From contig CM043968.1 of the NCBI GenBank assembly GCA_014529385.2, positions 124,453,518-124,517,517 of the forward strand: a DNA stretch of 64,000 nucleotides. Direction: 5' to 3'. This stretch comes from Adiantum capillus-veneris. Lineage: Eukaryota; Streptophyta; Polypodiopsida; Polypodiales; Pteridaceae. Under the pieces are notes generated by a model. It made no database searches and was not told the origin of the DNA. It saw nothing but the letters and a program-made list of their open reading frames with translations. Both the position numbers and the translations under genes were made by a program. This document shows, in pieces, positions 1-10,660 of this stretch; position 1 is the stretch's first letter; every line of letters begins with the position of its first letter.

Positions 1-430
1 CTGTTATGGTTGATTGTTTCTTTAAGGAAGTTTGTTTGCTATGGTGGTTGTGCCCAAGGTACTTGTAAAGGTAGTTTTTTCTACCAAGGTGGTTGTAAGG
101 TCATTGCCGATTATTGTGTAGTGCCCAAGGTACCTGTCATTGTGCTTTGTTTTTTGTCATGGTGGCATTTTTATCATGACAGTCTTTCATGTTATGGTAA
201 TAGCCTTTGCCCTAATGTTTTTAATGGAATGGTAGTTTTCTGTTATGGTGGTAGTGTCCAAGGTACTTTTCTACTTGCCATGGTATTTTTCATTGCCTTG
301 GTGGTTTTTTTGCAGTGCCAGATATTTTGTTACGTGGGAGTGTCCAAAGTACTTTTTTATGGTAGTTTTTTCACTTAAAGGTACTTGTTATTGTATTTTG
401 GGTTATAATGGTGCTTCTGAGATCTGATCC
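1..430 (+). repeat. Degenerate T-rich repeats around a CCAAGGTAC core
   Basis: The core CCAAGGTAC(T/C)T, or a one-base variant, recurs at about 53, 123, 257 and 342, usually near a 'tatggt(g)gt' string. Spacing is irregular at 70 to 134 bases. Open frames here are low-complexity and rich in Phe, Val and Cys, as expected from T-rich sequence, so I call no gene. Confidence 0.4.
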
Positions 431-500
431 CTGTGGGCTTTTTGTTCTTCATTTTTCATGCAAAAAGAAGTGACTAACTTGGAAGCATCAGCGAGTACGT

Positions 501-866
501 GTGTGCAACAGATCAACTTTTGTGAGAGCATATATAATAGACAAATTTGACCTGCAAAACGAACAATATATGGAGATAACGATGTCAAAGGTTCAATTAA
601 CCCAAGCTAGAGAGGTGAAGGCTGGTGACACAATGTTACTGCTTTCGACAGCTGGCCAGCACTTGAGCCACTTGCAGGCTACAATCTCTGTTCTAGGACT
701 ATGTGCCACATGTGGTCTTGCATTTATGGCTTCCCATGTGGTTTGTGTATACACACTAGCATGTGGTCATGTATACCATGCTCTGTGGGTGTTTTGCTGC
801 CTGGCTTGGATCATAGACGGTATGTGCGGACGCCTCTTGCAAGAGGAGTATTCTAGATTCACTTAA
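501..866 (+). CDS. Possible Cys/His zinc-finger-like ORF (121 aa), perhaps one exon or a relic
   Basis: This open frame holds a compact Cys/His cluster: CATCGLAF near residue 68, then ACGHVYHAL near residue 87, then further Cys residues (CC near 98, C near 108). The order C-x2-C ... C-x-H-x2-H ... C resembles RING-like or zinc-ribbon folds, but the pattern is incomplete and I cannot name the family. Residues before it (28-60) look helical. No promoter or splice evidence fixes the start; the ATG at 501 is only the first in frame, and the one at 582 is equally possible. It lies on the same strand as the HAD-like gene that follows and could be an upstream exon of it or an unrelated relic. Confidence 0.3.
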   Translation: MCNRSTFVRAYIIDKFDLQNEQYMEITMSKVQLTQAREVKAGDTMLLLSTAGQHLSHLQATISVLGLCATCGLAFMASHVVCVYTLACGHVYHALWVFCCLAWIIDGMCGRLLQEEYSRFT

Positions 867-1021
867 ATCAATGCTCTTGCATATAGGTTGGTTGCCATTG
901 CTCCAAATCTCATATAAATCCAAGAAATGTTCAGGTTGCCTTCAAGTATTTACTGATTGCACAAGTCTGAACTTCACTGATGTGCTTTCAGGTTCTGGCC
1001 ATATTCCTTGTGTGGCACCGA

Positions 1022-1304
1022 TACAGGATGACGTGCCAAAGGTTGTGCTACAAGCTACCCCTGAAGCCCATAGTGTGGATTCCAGCTGTGAAGGTAGACC
1101 CCCCCGTAAGGACAGTAGTAGTTGAGCCACAACCAAGAGAAAGCAGTCCAAAGGAAGATGCAATGGTTGATGATGCGGAGGCAATAGCGCAAGAGGGAGT
1201 GGATGCAGTACAGCGCATGCAAGCTAGTGATGAGAATCCAGATTCTCCCATCAATCTGAGTGACATGGTGAGGGTGTCAAAGAAGCACAAGAAAAACGGT
1301 GATG
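1022..1304 (+). pseudogene. Charged N-terminal exon of the HAD-like gene, shifted at a C7 run
   Basis: Protein-like sequence starts in one frame (DDVPKVVLQATPEAHSVD) and moves to the next frame at a run of seven C at 1091-1097. It then continues as an acidic, Glu/Asp/Ser-rich stretch ending in KKHKKNGDG. A one-base change in the C run would join both halves, so this is either a real frameshift or a homopolymer sequencing error. The segment ends at a good plant 5' splice site, G|GTAAGT, at 1304/1305. The phase (one base of a codon left over) matches the acceptor at 1381/1382. The upstream boundary is not resolved. Low-complexity charged regions of this kind often precede the catalytic domain in FCP1-like proteins, but that is inference. 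Confidence 0.45.
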
Positions 1305-1381
1305 GTAAGTGGTAATGGTATTGGACTTGTCAACTTCTAGGCAATGTCTGCATGGGGCTGATGTGTTGTTTTATGACATAG

Positions 1382-1578
1382 GTGGACCTTCCAAAAAGAA
1401 TAGACCTTCGGAGTCCACATGTTCAAAGCAGCATGCTCAACATGCACATGGAGATATGGGAGAGAGGGAAGCACCCAAATCACCTCCTACCGTGAAGAAG
1501 ACTCCCAGAAAGAGTGCTCCCCTCCGCAATCCTTCTAATGTTTCCCACCCTCCCAAGCCTCGAGTTTGCAAGAAATTG
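1382..1578 (+). pseudogene. Basic, proline-rich second exon of the HAD-like gene
   Basis: This follows an acceptor ending ACATAG at 1381 and keeps the reading phase of the donor at 1304. The residues are rich in Lys, Pro and Ser (GGPSKKNRPSE ... PPTVKKTPRKSAP ... KPRVCKK), like a disordered linker. The frame reaches a TGA at 1579-1581. No donor with the phase needed to join the next exon at 1782 is obvious before that stop, so this junction is unresolved or broken. Confidence 0.4.
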
Positions 1579-1781
1579 TGACTCTTCAATTGTAATACAA
1601 GAATCTGTGATTCTTGATTTTGAATGAAAAAGAAACTTTTTTGTCAGCCTCTATGTTTTTGTTGCGTTTATGTTTCATAAGTGCAATGTCTATGTTTTTA
1701 TCGGCCTCTATGTTTTTGTCGCTTTTATGTCAAATATTACCTCGTGTTTATTTTTTCAATGTTGAATGTTGTCTTTTACAG

Positions 1782-2589
1782 AGTGTCCAAAGGAAAAGGG
1801 GACCCTCAAGCTGCCCGTAGAGGAAATCATCATCATCAGAGATCCCCCAACGTACATTCCCCCAGCTATCTCCTCCTTGCCATTTGATGATCCAAACCGA
1901 CCAGCCCTCATATTAGATCTTAATGGTGTAATTTGTCTTACATGTACACCTGATAAGTGTGACCCTTCGTCTGTCCTCGATATTGAGGCTACATCATTTG
2001 TCAAGCATGAGGAGGCGGATGGCAGGTACCTGTTTGTTCCGAAAGATGCATAGGATTTTATTGCATTGACTATGACATGGACAAAAGTCTACATATGGAG
2101 CAGTGCAATGCTCAACATAGTGGGCTCAAGAATTCAAAGATGTTTTCCCAGGTTCACAGCTATATTAGTGGATGGGCTGGACAACAATTATGTGATGTGG
2201 ACAGTTACTGTTTTGGTGGTGGAAGACTAACATTTTTCAAGGTATTGCAAATTCTTTTGGTGAAGTTGCAGTGCTATGATACCTGCAATGTCCTTTTAAT
2301 TGACAACAGTTCCTATAAATGTCATTATAATCCCTGTGGTACTTACATCATAGTGCCTGGTTTTGAGCACCGCTACAACCAATACTTATCAAAAGATCTA
2401 AAGGCCTGGCTGGAAGGGTGGCAACATGCTACAGATCGCCGTGCCTTGGCGGACACATTCAGCAAATCAAAACCTACTGATGACGACAAGTATGTATTCA
2501 TAGCAATTGCAAAAGGATTTGAAAAGACATCGTATGATGCGTACTTATGTGGGCCGCAGCTCATGCCCATAGAGTGCAAACGACGATGA
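1782..2589 (+). pseudogene. FCP1/NIF-type HAD phosphatase-like domain, broken
   Basis: FCP1-type (NLI-interacting-factor) HAD proteins dephosphorylate phospho-Ser/Thr, classically on the RNA polymerase II tail. The blocks appear in order. RPALILDLNGVICL near 1902 matches the nucleophile motif, followed in the same frame by KVYIWSSAML near 2084 (family: VxIWSSA). YDTCNVLLIDNSSYKC near 2272 matches the metal-binding LIDDSPYK motif, then GTYIIVP and a Leu/Trp-rich C-terminal helix to the stop at 2589. An acceptor (TTTTACAG, ending 1781) begins the exon. Two lesions break it: an in-frame TAG at 2051-2053 and a frame change near 2195-2220, since the first blocks and the last lie in different frames. 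The usual second Asp is Asn in both motifs (DLN, DN). DLN versions occur in a plant subfamily, so loss of activity is not certain from that alone. Confidence 0.7.
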
Positions 2590-2925
2590 CATCCATTGCT
2601 TTTTTTTGGATGATCTTCTCCTTTATGTACCTTTTGTAACTAAACTAAACCCGAGGCAGAACCTGGTATATTTATATGCTACTTTCCATGTGGAGACCAA
2701 TTTTTTGGCTTCATTTTGATTGCCATTGTAACTCATGTAATGACTTGATGTCAAATTGATGAAGATGAAATATATTCCTTTTGGTTGGATGTGTTGTCTT
2801 TGTATCCCACCATTGGAATGTTATTTTTTTTATTCAAGTAGTTTAAAACTGTTGAAATGTTCTAGCATTGAAGTGTTATTTTTCTGATTCTGTTATTGTT
2901 TCCCAGTTTAAGGCAATATCCTAAA
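2590..2925. other. Gene-free AT-rich spacer
   Basis: This is the downstream flank of the HAD-like gene. It has T-runs and AATGTTATTTTT-like strings but no coding signal or structured repeat that I can see. Confidence 0.5.
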
Positions 2926-3560
2926 GAAACCACCTGTGGATACCTGTAAGTTACTTTGGGTTGGCATACAAAAACTTAACAGATTGGTATGTACAGAAAC
3001 CACCTGAGGACTACCTATAAGGTACTTTGGGCTGGCTTACACAAACTTTTACAAGTCCTTGTTTCCTACATAGTTTAAGACAGTTTCCACCTGTGAACTA
3101 CCTGTAAGAAACTTTGGGTTGGCAAACCAAAACTTTTTTGAGTGCTTATTTCCTACATATTTTAACAGATAGTTTCCTACAGAAACCACCTGAGGACTAC
3201 CTATAAGGCACTTTGGGCTGGCATACAAAAAACTTTTAGATGTGCCTCTTTCCTTCATAAGCTCACAGACAGTTTTCTACACAAATCATCTGTAGACTTT
3301 CTTTAAGGTACTTTGTGCTGACAGACCTATAAAGTACCTTTGAGGTACTTTGGGACGGCATACAAAAAGTTGTATAAGTGCTTGTCTTAACATATAGAAA
3401 CCACATGAGGACTACCTTAAAAGGTACTTTGGGCTGATAGACAAACTTTTAGAAGTGCTTGTTTCCTACAGATTTTGACAAAAGTGCTTGTGAACTACCT
3501 GTAAGGTACTTTAAGCTGGCAGACTGGTACTTTGTGTTCCATAATTGAAATGCTATTTTT
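2926..3560 (+). repeat. Degenerate tandem repeat, about 70-115-bp units
   Basis: About seven diverged units carry, in order, AAACCACCTG, GACTACCTGTAAGGTAC, TTTGGGCTGGC, CAAACTTTT and GTGCTTGTTTCCTACA. Unit starts (the CACCTG block) lie near 2929, 3001, 3087, 3187, 3287, 3402 and 3480. No coding frame is conserved across the units. Confidence 0.65.
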
Positions 3561-3825
3561 GTTACTCAAGTAGACAAAAATGTTTACAAGTTCTTGTTTG
3601 GACTGGCTTGCAAGAGGTTTTGAAACCTATGATAGGCTCCTAAAAAAACCACCTATGGAATAGCTGCATGGTACTTTGAAGCTAATTATTGGTACTTCTA
3701 CAAGTTACTTGGGCAGCAACCTATATCACTATTGTCATACTGTTGTACACATTTTTGTATACCTCTGTAGAGAGTTTGAACTATGTGGCTCTCCTTCTAA
3801 GGGTTCCAAGGGTATCTTAATCGAT
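3561..3825. other. Spacer with no recognised gene
   Basis: Sequence between the tandem repeats and the decayed transposase-like gene. One more GTACTTTG-type repeat fragment lies near 3670; I see nothing else supportable. Confidence 0.4.
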
Positions 3826-5478
3826 CTAACCAAGTGTGATGCCAGAAGTACTTTTTGGTTGACTAGCATGCTTGTAATAGATATGCTCGGCACCTTCCAC
3901 TAGCTCGTAATAGTACCCCTTAACCAAATAGTTCCCTGTAGAAAGTATGTTTCCCTAGGAATCACTCAAGGCTCTTATTGTTTTGTATTTCTCCTCTAAG
4001 CACCTCAAAAGGTAGAAGTCAGCTCCATCTTCATTGGCATTGGTGGCAAAGGTATCACCAATGCATAGAGCATCACTAATTGTGTCATGGTGCCCACCAT
4101 ACATCGACATATCTGATCCTTTGTCATCGTTGAAATCTTCACTTTCTGCATTGTCACCATCCAATGCCTCAAGGGTTAGATACTCCCAGTTCTCAACATG
4201 TGTGTTGTTCAAGCATCACCTCTAATGCTAGGACATACAAAATTCACAAAAACAAGATAGAAATTTGCAACGGAGTTCACTCTTGGAGTATCCATTGACA
4301 CAGTGTATCGATCGTGAGCCTTCAACTCGCTTGCAATTCCACTTCTTCTCCCTTGGCACCTCAGTTGCTTGGATCTCCCAAAAAATCCGATTCACCCCTT
4401 TGAGACCACTTTCATCATTAAATTTATGCTTCAAGAAGCCAACAACATCCTTGTCACACTTCATATGCCATGCATCAGGCTTTAACTGCTCATGTGTTAA
4501 AGCCCTCTTAACAACTGCCGCTGCCCCATCATGCTCCCCTTTACCATGGCTTGAGGCAAAGAAACTCCACAACATTTCAATGCCAATACCGTAGTACCTA
4601 AAACAATGACCCACCTTCAATGCTGGATAGAAACAAATTTTTGGAAACTTTTCATTAGAGGTGGAATAAAACTTGGCATACCTTGACACAAAGAAGAACA
4701 GTCTATATGACTTGAATTGAGCAACACATTCAGATGACCACACCCAGTGCCGCTTCAAGAAGTTGAATCCCTGATTTTGAAGCCAAACACTATGCAGTTG
4801 CAAGCAATGTTGCACAAAGAGCGTGTCATGATCTTTATCATCAGAAATGTAAAAATGTGTATATTTTAACACCTGGTCTTTCTCATCTTGAGTGTATGTA
4901 ATGTGCACCAAGATGGTGACTTGTGAAGAGTACCAATGCATTGATTGGATTTCATTTTTCTCCTTAAATGAGTAATTTTCCGCAAAGTCAATAACAGAGA
5001 CCACTACATCTCTAGGAAACCTATGAATGCAATCTTTGAACTGCTGAGATTGCCACCGGGCAATAAAATTGTTTCGGATGTAAGTGGTTAGATGCTTTTG
5101 AAGAAAAGATGTGAAATCCTTGCATCCCATTTCCTTCACCAGAAGATCCTTGCGCTTCTTGCCTTGAGAATTGGTTGAGGCAACGTCTTCAAACACCTTA
5201 ACAAAAATTTGGACTGCACTTTCAAGTGTTTCATTTGGACAAAGAATTAATCTCTTCTACCCACATTGAGGACATTCTCCCTTCAAGCAAGGCAACTTAT
5301 GAAATGCGGAGTCCATTGGTTTTGCATATAACACACTTTCAGTCAATGTGCTTACGCTAGTGTATGTGTACGTGGCAGCTTCACACTTACTTAGAGCCTC
5401 TTTTGGCAAGCATATAGCACACATGCAGCCACACCCATTGTGGTGCATGCCAGTCTTACTATGTCTCATGTGGTTGAA
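3826..5478 (-). pseudogene. C-terminal two thirds of a transposase-like gene (HGKG-DG family), decayed
   Basis: Minus-strand coding sequence in one frame, cut by stops at 5257-5259 (TAG), by three close stops just before 4213-4230, and by a TAG at 3955-3957. Recognisable blocks in order are: a Cys cluster (CGCMCAICLPKE near 5430), FHKLPCLKG..CPQCG (near 5290), WSSECVAQFKS (near 4735), FFASSHGKGEHDGAAAVVKR (near 4530), LSCFCEFC (near 4240) and GDTFATNANEDGADF (near 4040). After the last stop coding resumes as YLVKGYYYELVEG, ending near 3828. This architecture (Cys-rich N-terminus, S-D-G-C-x2-Q-F-K-S and HGKG..DG motifs) belongs to a transposon-derived family I have seen in non-seed plants and some animals; I cannot name the superfamily. 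The presumed catalytic Asp of the first motif is lost (SSEC for SDGC). The 5' part lies at 14123-16400. Confidence 0.65.
5474..5478. repeat. Target-site duplication TTGAA, left copy
   Basis: TTGAA directly precedes the 5' LTR of copy A. The same five bases follow the 3' LTR at 14123-14127, as expected of Ty3/Gypsy integration. Confidence 0.9.
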
Positions 5479-6142
5479 TGTCATAAAATCTAATATCTAA
5501 CCAACCCAAATGATTTTCTCATATTAAAATGATCATTCAATGTGGGAGAATAAACAAGAACAAGGGTTAGAATATAGACATGTGTTTATGGAACTGTCTC
5601 AACACGGGGCCAAGGGTAAAAGGGGTCCAAATAAGACATGGTATGTTAAAGAGCAATGCTACCCAATGGAGCTTGAAGACCGTAGGGTTAGCTTCATCAA
5701 AGATCTCCAAAAGTTAGTGTTCAAAAGTCCTTTGACCTTAGGCAAGCTAGGGTTGACCTTGAGGTGGGAATCCTACCCAAGCATGAGGTGCTTATTGGCT
5801 TGCTAAGTGTTAGCGGGAACTTCATTCAAAAGCTTGAGGTGTTTCTCACATGCTTAAAAAACTAAAGTTCTTGAAGTATTCAATTCAAAGATAACTCTCA
5901 AGAGATGAACTTGCCATGCTTGATTGACTAAGTCTTTGAAGTATTCAATTCAACCAAATGACTTAATAAGCATAAAAGACACATGTTCAAATGATCCTCC
6001 ACATGTGGCCCTCATGATGTGTTTGAATGCTATTGGATAGGTTTTAAAGGGGTCCAATGAGAATTTAGATACATCAAAATACTTAAGTTCTTTCTCTCAA
6101 AGAGGAAAAAGAGGACACATGTCCAAATGAAATAATAAAATA

Positions 6143-6173
<31 letters not shown>

Positions 6174-6914
6174 GTGGACCAAGCATGAGAGGGGGGGTAT
6201 ACTCTCCTACACACACACACACATTCTCTCATTATGTGGAGTGCAAAATGCAAGAGCTCCATCTCCTTCTCCAAGTTTGTTGAGAAGTGGAGAGCCTACA
6301 CCAACACTCTTGGCTATGGAATGTAAATCCAACCAAGAGCCATGCTTCAATGCTTAATCTTTCCATCTTCTTCATCTTCAACATGCTATTATGCTATGCT
6401 AAGCAAGAAGAGTGATGATAAGTAAGGAGCTATTTCTTTCTCCTATGGAATGTTTCTTCTTCCTCTTCCCTACCCTCATTCCCCGCTAGCTCTCTCCACC
6501 TTCGAAGGTGTTTGAGGCCTTGGGACTGAGGCTTGGGATAGTTAATGCGTTTTGCAAAGTTTATGTTAAGCTCATGATGCATGAAGCTTTCCATCTTCAT
6601 AGCATCACCAAGGTCACAAGGAACACAAAGATTGTATTGTAACAAAGTCTCTCTTGATGGGAGAATATATAATACGAACGCCTTTTGGAGGGGGGACCGG
6701 CTCCAAGTAAATCCGGTCCTCATCTATTGTCATGTTCTCTAATACTCTCTCTCTTGCAAAAGTATTGTTCATGCCAAGTTAATTAAGTACTATGTTTATG
6801 TTGCTACCATCAATTAAGTTCACCCTCCAAGTTCTCAAAGTAATCTCACAAAAATGCTCACTCTAATTCTCTTAATTCCGCTATTCTCAAAGTTCATAGG
6901 CCATTTACATTACA
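5479..6914 (+). repeat. 5' LTR of copy A (1436 bp)
   Basis: Starts TGTCATAAAATC and ends ATTACA one base before the PBS. It contains (GA)n at 6147-6173, a short (AC)n near 6211, and the string GAATATATAATACGA near 6661, which could serve as a promoter TATA region. Open frames in it have no counterpart to any protein I know. Confidence 0.9.
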
Positions 6915-6915
6915 T

Positions 6916-6927
6916 TGGTATCAGAGC
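6916..6927 (+). other. Primer binding site, initiator Met tRNA
   Basis: TGGTATCAGAGC begins one base after the LTR end. It is complementary to the 3' end of plant initiator-Met tRNA, the usual primer for plant Gypsy and Copia elements. It is not a tRNA gene. Confidence 0.93.
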
Positions 6928-7333
6928 ATTTGGTTTCTCTTTTCTTGCTTAAGAAGAGGGGTCCTTAAAAGTAGCCTATTCATGGTTGATTTTGTTAATT
7001 ATATTAGGGTAAGTGGGACTGGGATCTATTATCGATTTTGTTGAGCCCACTATGTGGGATATGGTGCACACCTCGGGACCTTTGGTCTTAATAATTGGGT
7101 CTTTTTAGACTTGCCTACGGCTTTACCACCATTATTGAGCCATAAGAAGTCTGAAAGGAGCTATCCATCGACAATTTTGCTATGTTAGACCCACCCCACT
7201 ACTCTCTATAATTAACCAATTCGAGCCGTGGGTGTAGATACTTAAGTGCTTATTTTCAAAGTCTAAGAGGAGTAGCAACTAAGATTTTGAGTTGCCAAAT
7301 AATACACTAAGTAAACACATAAGAAAAATTAGC

Positions 7334-9011
7334 ATGACTAACAATAACCAAGAGAGTAGAATGAACATTAATAACTTTGATTTTGCACATGAAGGTGCTA
7401 ATGATGATGCCCCCATGTTTATCAATTATCTTGTTACTAGGTTGCATCAAGCTAGGCAGCCGAAGTTACTCAACAACTTCGTGCTTATGGGATTTTCCTT
7501 CCTCTCCAAGAGAAGAGAGAGCTTAGGAGGCCTCTTGATGAGACCCCCAAAAGAAGAGACTCTCCCATACGAGAGGAGGAATCCAAAGAACAAGAAAGTA
7601 ATGAATCCCTAAGTTCCTCTGAAGATGCAGCTCCATGAAGATGGCGGTCTAAACGATCGCACACTCCTCCCATGAGGAAACGGTCAACACATAGTCCTTC
7701 CCCTCGTCACTCCAAAAGGGAAGAGAGGAAACAAAGGAAGAAAAGGTCAAGAAAGAGGTCACCCTCTTCTCCCTCTTCTTCACCTTCCTCTCTTGATGAA
7801 ATCTATGGATATTCTCCTAGAGAATACAAGAGGGGAGGACATAGCAAATCGTACCCTGCATGGCGAAGATCACAAAAGCTCAAGAAGTTCAAAGAGGGAG
7901 GAAAGAGTATCTCTTTCTCACCTATGATGGCATCTTTGGTGCCACCAACAAAGTATTGGCCTTGGCCCTTCATCCAACAATTTGATGCGGCCTTTGGAGA
8001 CGAGGGCTTCACGGAGTCCTCCAAGCTACGCCATGTAGCTTTGCACTTCCAAAAATCAGCTCGTCAATGGTGGGGTAGCCTTCATGGCAACGGTGAAGCC
8101 CCAAAGACATGGAAAACTCTACGAGTTTCCATCATGAAGCAATTCCTTGCAAGCGATGCAAACGACAAAGTACTTATCGAATGGCGCAGTTTGAAGATTC
8201 TCTCACATGAGTCTATTCACAAATATGTGGACAAGTTTTGGGATTTACATCTCAAGGCTACTGTCTTCCAAAAGATAGACTTCGCCAAGCAAAAGCAAAA
8301 ATTTTGTGTGGGATTACCTGAAGAAATGGCCGAGTATGTCAACTCCCAACGGCCTGGTTCTATAGCCGAAGTAATCGACCACACCATGGTTGCTTCTTGC
8401 ATCAATTTCCAACAAGGGGCTAGACAGAATGTCAAACCCATGGAAAACAAAGACAAAAATGATGCAAAGGGGAAAACCAATGCCCAAAATTCTTCCCAAG
8501 GCACTTCCTACAACAACAACAACAACAACAACAATAGGTCCAAGGAGAAGGGAGTTTACAAAGGTAAAAACAAACTCTCTCATGAAGAGCTTGAAGCTTT
8601 TCGCAAGGACCATAAGTTTTTAAAGTGTGGGGAGCAAGGACATGGCTATCGTTCTTGCCCTAAGAAAAATGCTCGCAATGAGACTCCTAGGGCTTCCACC
8701 ATCGAAGCTCCAAAAGAGGATGCTCATTGCAAAGGATCATCTCTCTCCTATGCTTGGGAAAAGGTAAGGGAGCATGATGCCCTCATCTTGTTTGACCTTG
8801 GCTCTACTCACAACTTCATATCAATGGAGTTGGCCACCATGTTGGGCATTCAAGCTTTTAAGATGGGAGATATTGTAACGGCTGACACAGCTTTCAAGGG
8901 ACAGCAAGCCTCCGTTACTCCCTTGATTGGGAAGTTGAGGCTTCATGTCCAAAGCTATGTTGACAAAGAAGACTTTTCATCTCTCCTCTCCAACATGAGG
9001 ATGCTATCCTA
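7334..9011 (+). pseudogene. gag and start of protease of copy A, broken
   Basis: The start MTNNNQESRM matches copy B. Lesions include a deletion plus frameshift near 7455, a TGA at about 7636 where copy B has an Arg codon (CGA to TGA), and the end of frame at 9012. The capsid-like domain (QFDAAFGDEGF ... ARQWWGSL ... YVDKFWDLH) lies at about 7978-8410. An Asn run from an (AAC)n tract lies at 8511-8535. In the zinc knuckle, first-Cys residue is replaced by Phe (HKFLKCGEQGHGYRSC near 8613), so RNA binding would be impaired. The protease motif reads FDLGSTHNFIS near 8792, with Asp kept. Confidence 0.88.
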
Positions 9012-9020
9012 GCGGCGCCA

Positions 9021-10660
9021 TGGTTTGATCACATGGCTGCCAACATGAAGTTCCCTGAGAGGAGAATCTACTTCACCTACAGGGGAAAGAACATGTATAT
9101 AGATGCTAATGAGTCTGGTCGTACTATACCACTTGTAAATTCACCAGCATTTGATAAGTCAATGAAAAGCTCGATTTCTGCGTACATGATTTTTGGGAAA
9201 GAATCCACTAATGACACTAATGGTTTATAAAATGAAAATGGTAGGAATCAAGAAGAGTTAGACTTGTCTAACTTTCTAAAAGGATTCCAAGATGTATTCA
9301 TCCATGATATCCCTATGGACTTACCTCCGAAACGAGGGGATGATGACCATCGAATTGAGCTCCTATTAAGAAGCTCACCGCCTAACAAGCCTCCTTATCG
9401 AGTTTTCCCAAGCTCAACAAGAGGAGATTATGAGGCAAGTACAAGAATTGGTAGACAAATGGATGGTGAGTTCTAGCTCATCTCCCTTTTGTTCTCCAGT
9501 CCTTTTAGTGCAAAAGAAAGATGGAACATACCACATGTGTATGGACAATCATACACTAAACCATATCACTATCAAAAACAGATTTCCCGTACCTCGGGTA
9601 GAAGTTCTCTTTGATAAGCTACAAGGCTCTACCTACTTCAGTAGGATTGTCTTGAAAAGTGGCTATCATCAAATAAGGATAGTGGAGGAGTATATCCTAA
9701 AGATCGCATTTCGTACAACATTTGGTATTTATGAATATCTAGTCATGCTTTTTGGCTTGACCAATGCACCTGCCACATTCAACCGTTTGATGGTGAAAAT
9801 ATTTAGACCCCACCGCAAGTTCACTGGAGTGTTCTTTGATGATAGCATCATCTACTCCAAGCCCTTGGAGGAACACAAGCAACATCTCCGAGTGATTTTT
9901 CAAGAATTGAGGGAGAACAAGCTTTTTGTCAACCAAAAGAAAAGCAAATTTTTCCTTCAAGAGATTCAATACTTGTCATATTATCTCTCAAGATGGTATC
10001 CGTATGGATCCATCAGAATTAGAGGTAATAAAAGCATGGTCTAATCCAAGGAATCTACATGAGCTAAGAAGCTTTATTGGTATGTGTGCATACTATCGAC
10101 GCTTCATAGAAAAATTTTCTCAAATAGCAGGACCATTACATGACTTAACAAAGAAGAACGTTAAGTATTCATGGACTGCTAAGGAGCAAAAAGCTTTTGA
10201 GAAGCTCAAAGAGAAGCTTACCTCTCAACCAATCCTCATGCTTTCGGATCTCTCAAAGCCATTTGAGGTCCCATGGTGATGCTTGTGGTGATTGCCTTGG
10301 AGCAGTCTTGCTTCAAGAAGGGCATGCCATAGCATATGAGAGCCGAAGGCTCAATACGATAAACAAGTCTTGGGCATTTATGAGAAAGAGCATTTAGCTG
10401 CTCTACATGCCTTAGACACATGGAAGCACTACTTATTGGGGACTCCATTCATTTTACGAACAGACCATCAAAGTCTCAAGTACTTCATGACGCAAACAAA
10501 GCTTTCTGACAAATAAATGAGGTGGGCAATTTTTCTTTCGCAATTTTATTTTCATATTGCTCACATTGCTGGTAAGCACAATCAAGTGGCTGATGCACTA
10601 TCACAACGACCAAAAATTAATGCTGTGTCTATAGCAACTTACAATGATCTATCTTCTATT
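9021..10660 (+). pseudogene. Reverse transcriptase and RNase H of copy A, broken
   Basis: The frames cover the end of protease (AAPWFDHMAAN near 9013), RT and RNase H. In RT, the first catalytic Asp is lost (FSRIVLKSGYHQ where copy B has FSRIDLKSGYHQ). The second catalytic pair remains but the motif is changed (VFFDDSIIYS near 9832). MLFGLTNAPATFNRLM lies near 9747. Frame changes occur near 9410, 9975 and 10275, with a TAA near 10514 where copy B has CAA. RNase H parts lie at about 10275-10610, including the HIAGKHNQVADALS block near 10562. Confidence 0.88.

Noticed and set aside
6916-6927. Possible tRNA-Met gene fragments at TGGTATCAGAGC sites
   Set aside because: Only the 12-nt primer-binding complement is present; no cloverleaf around it.
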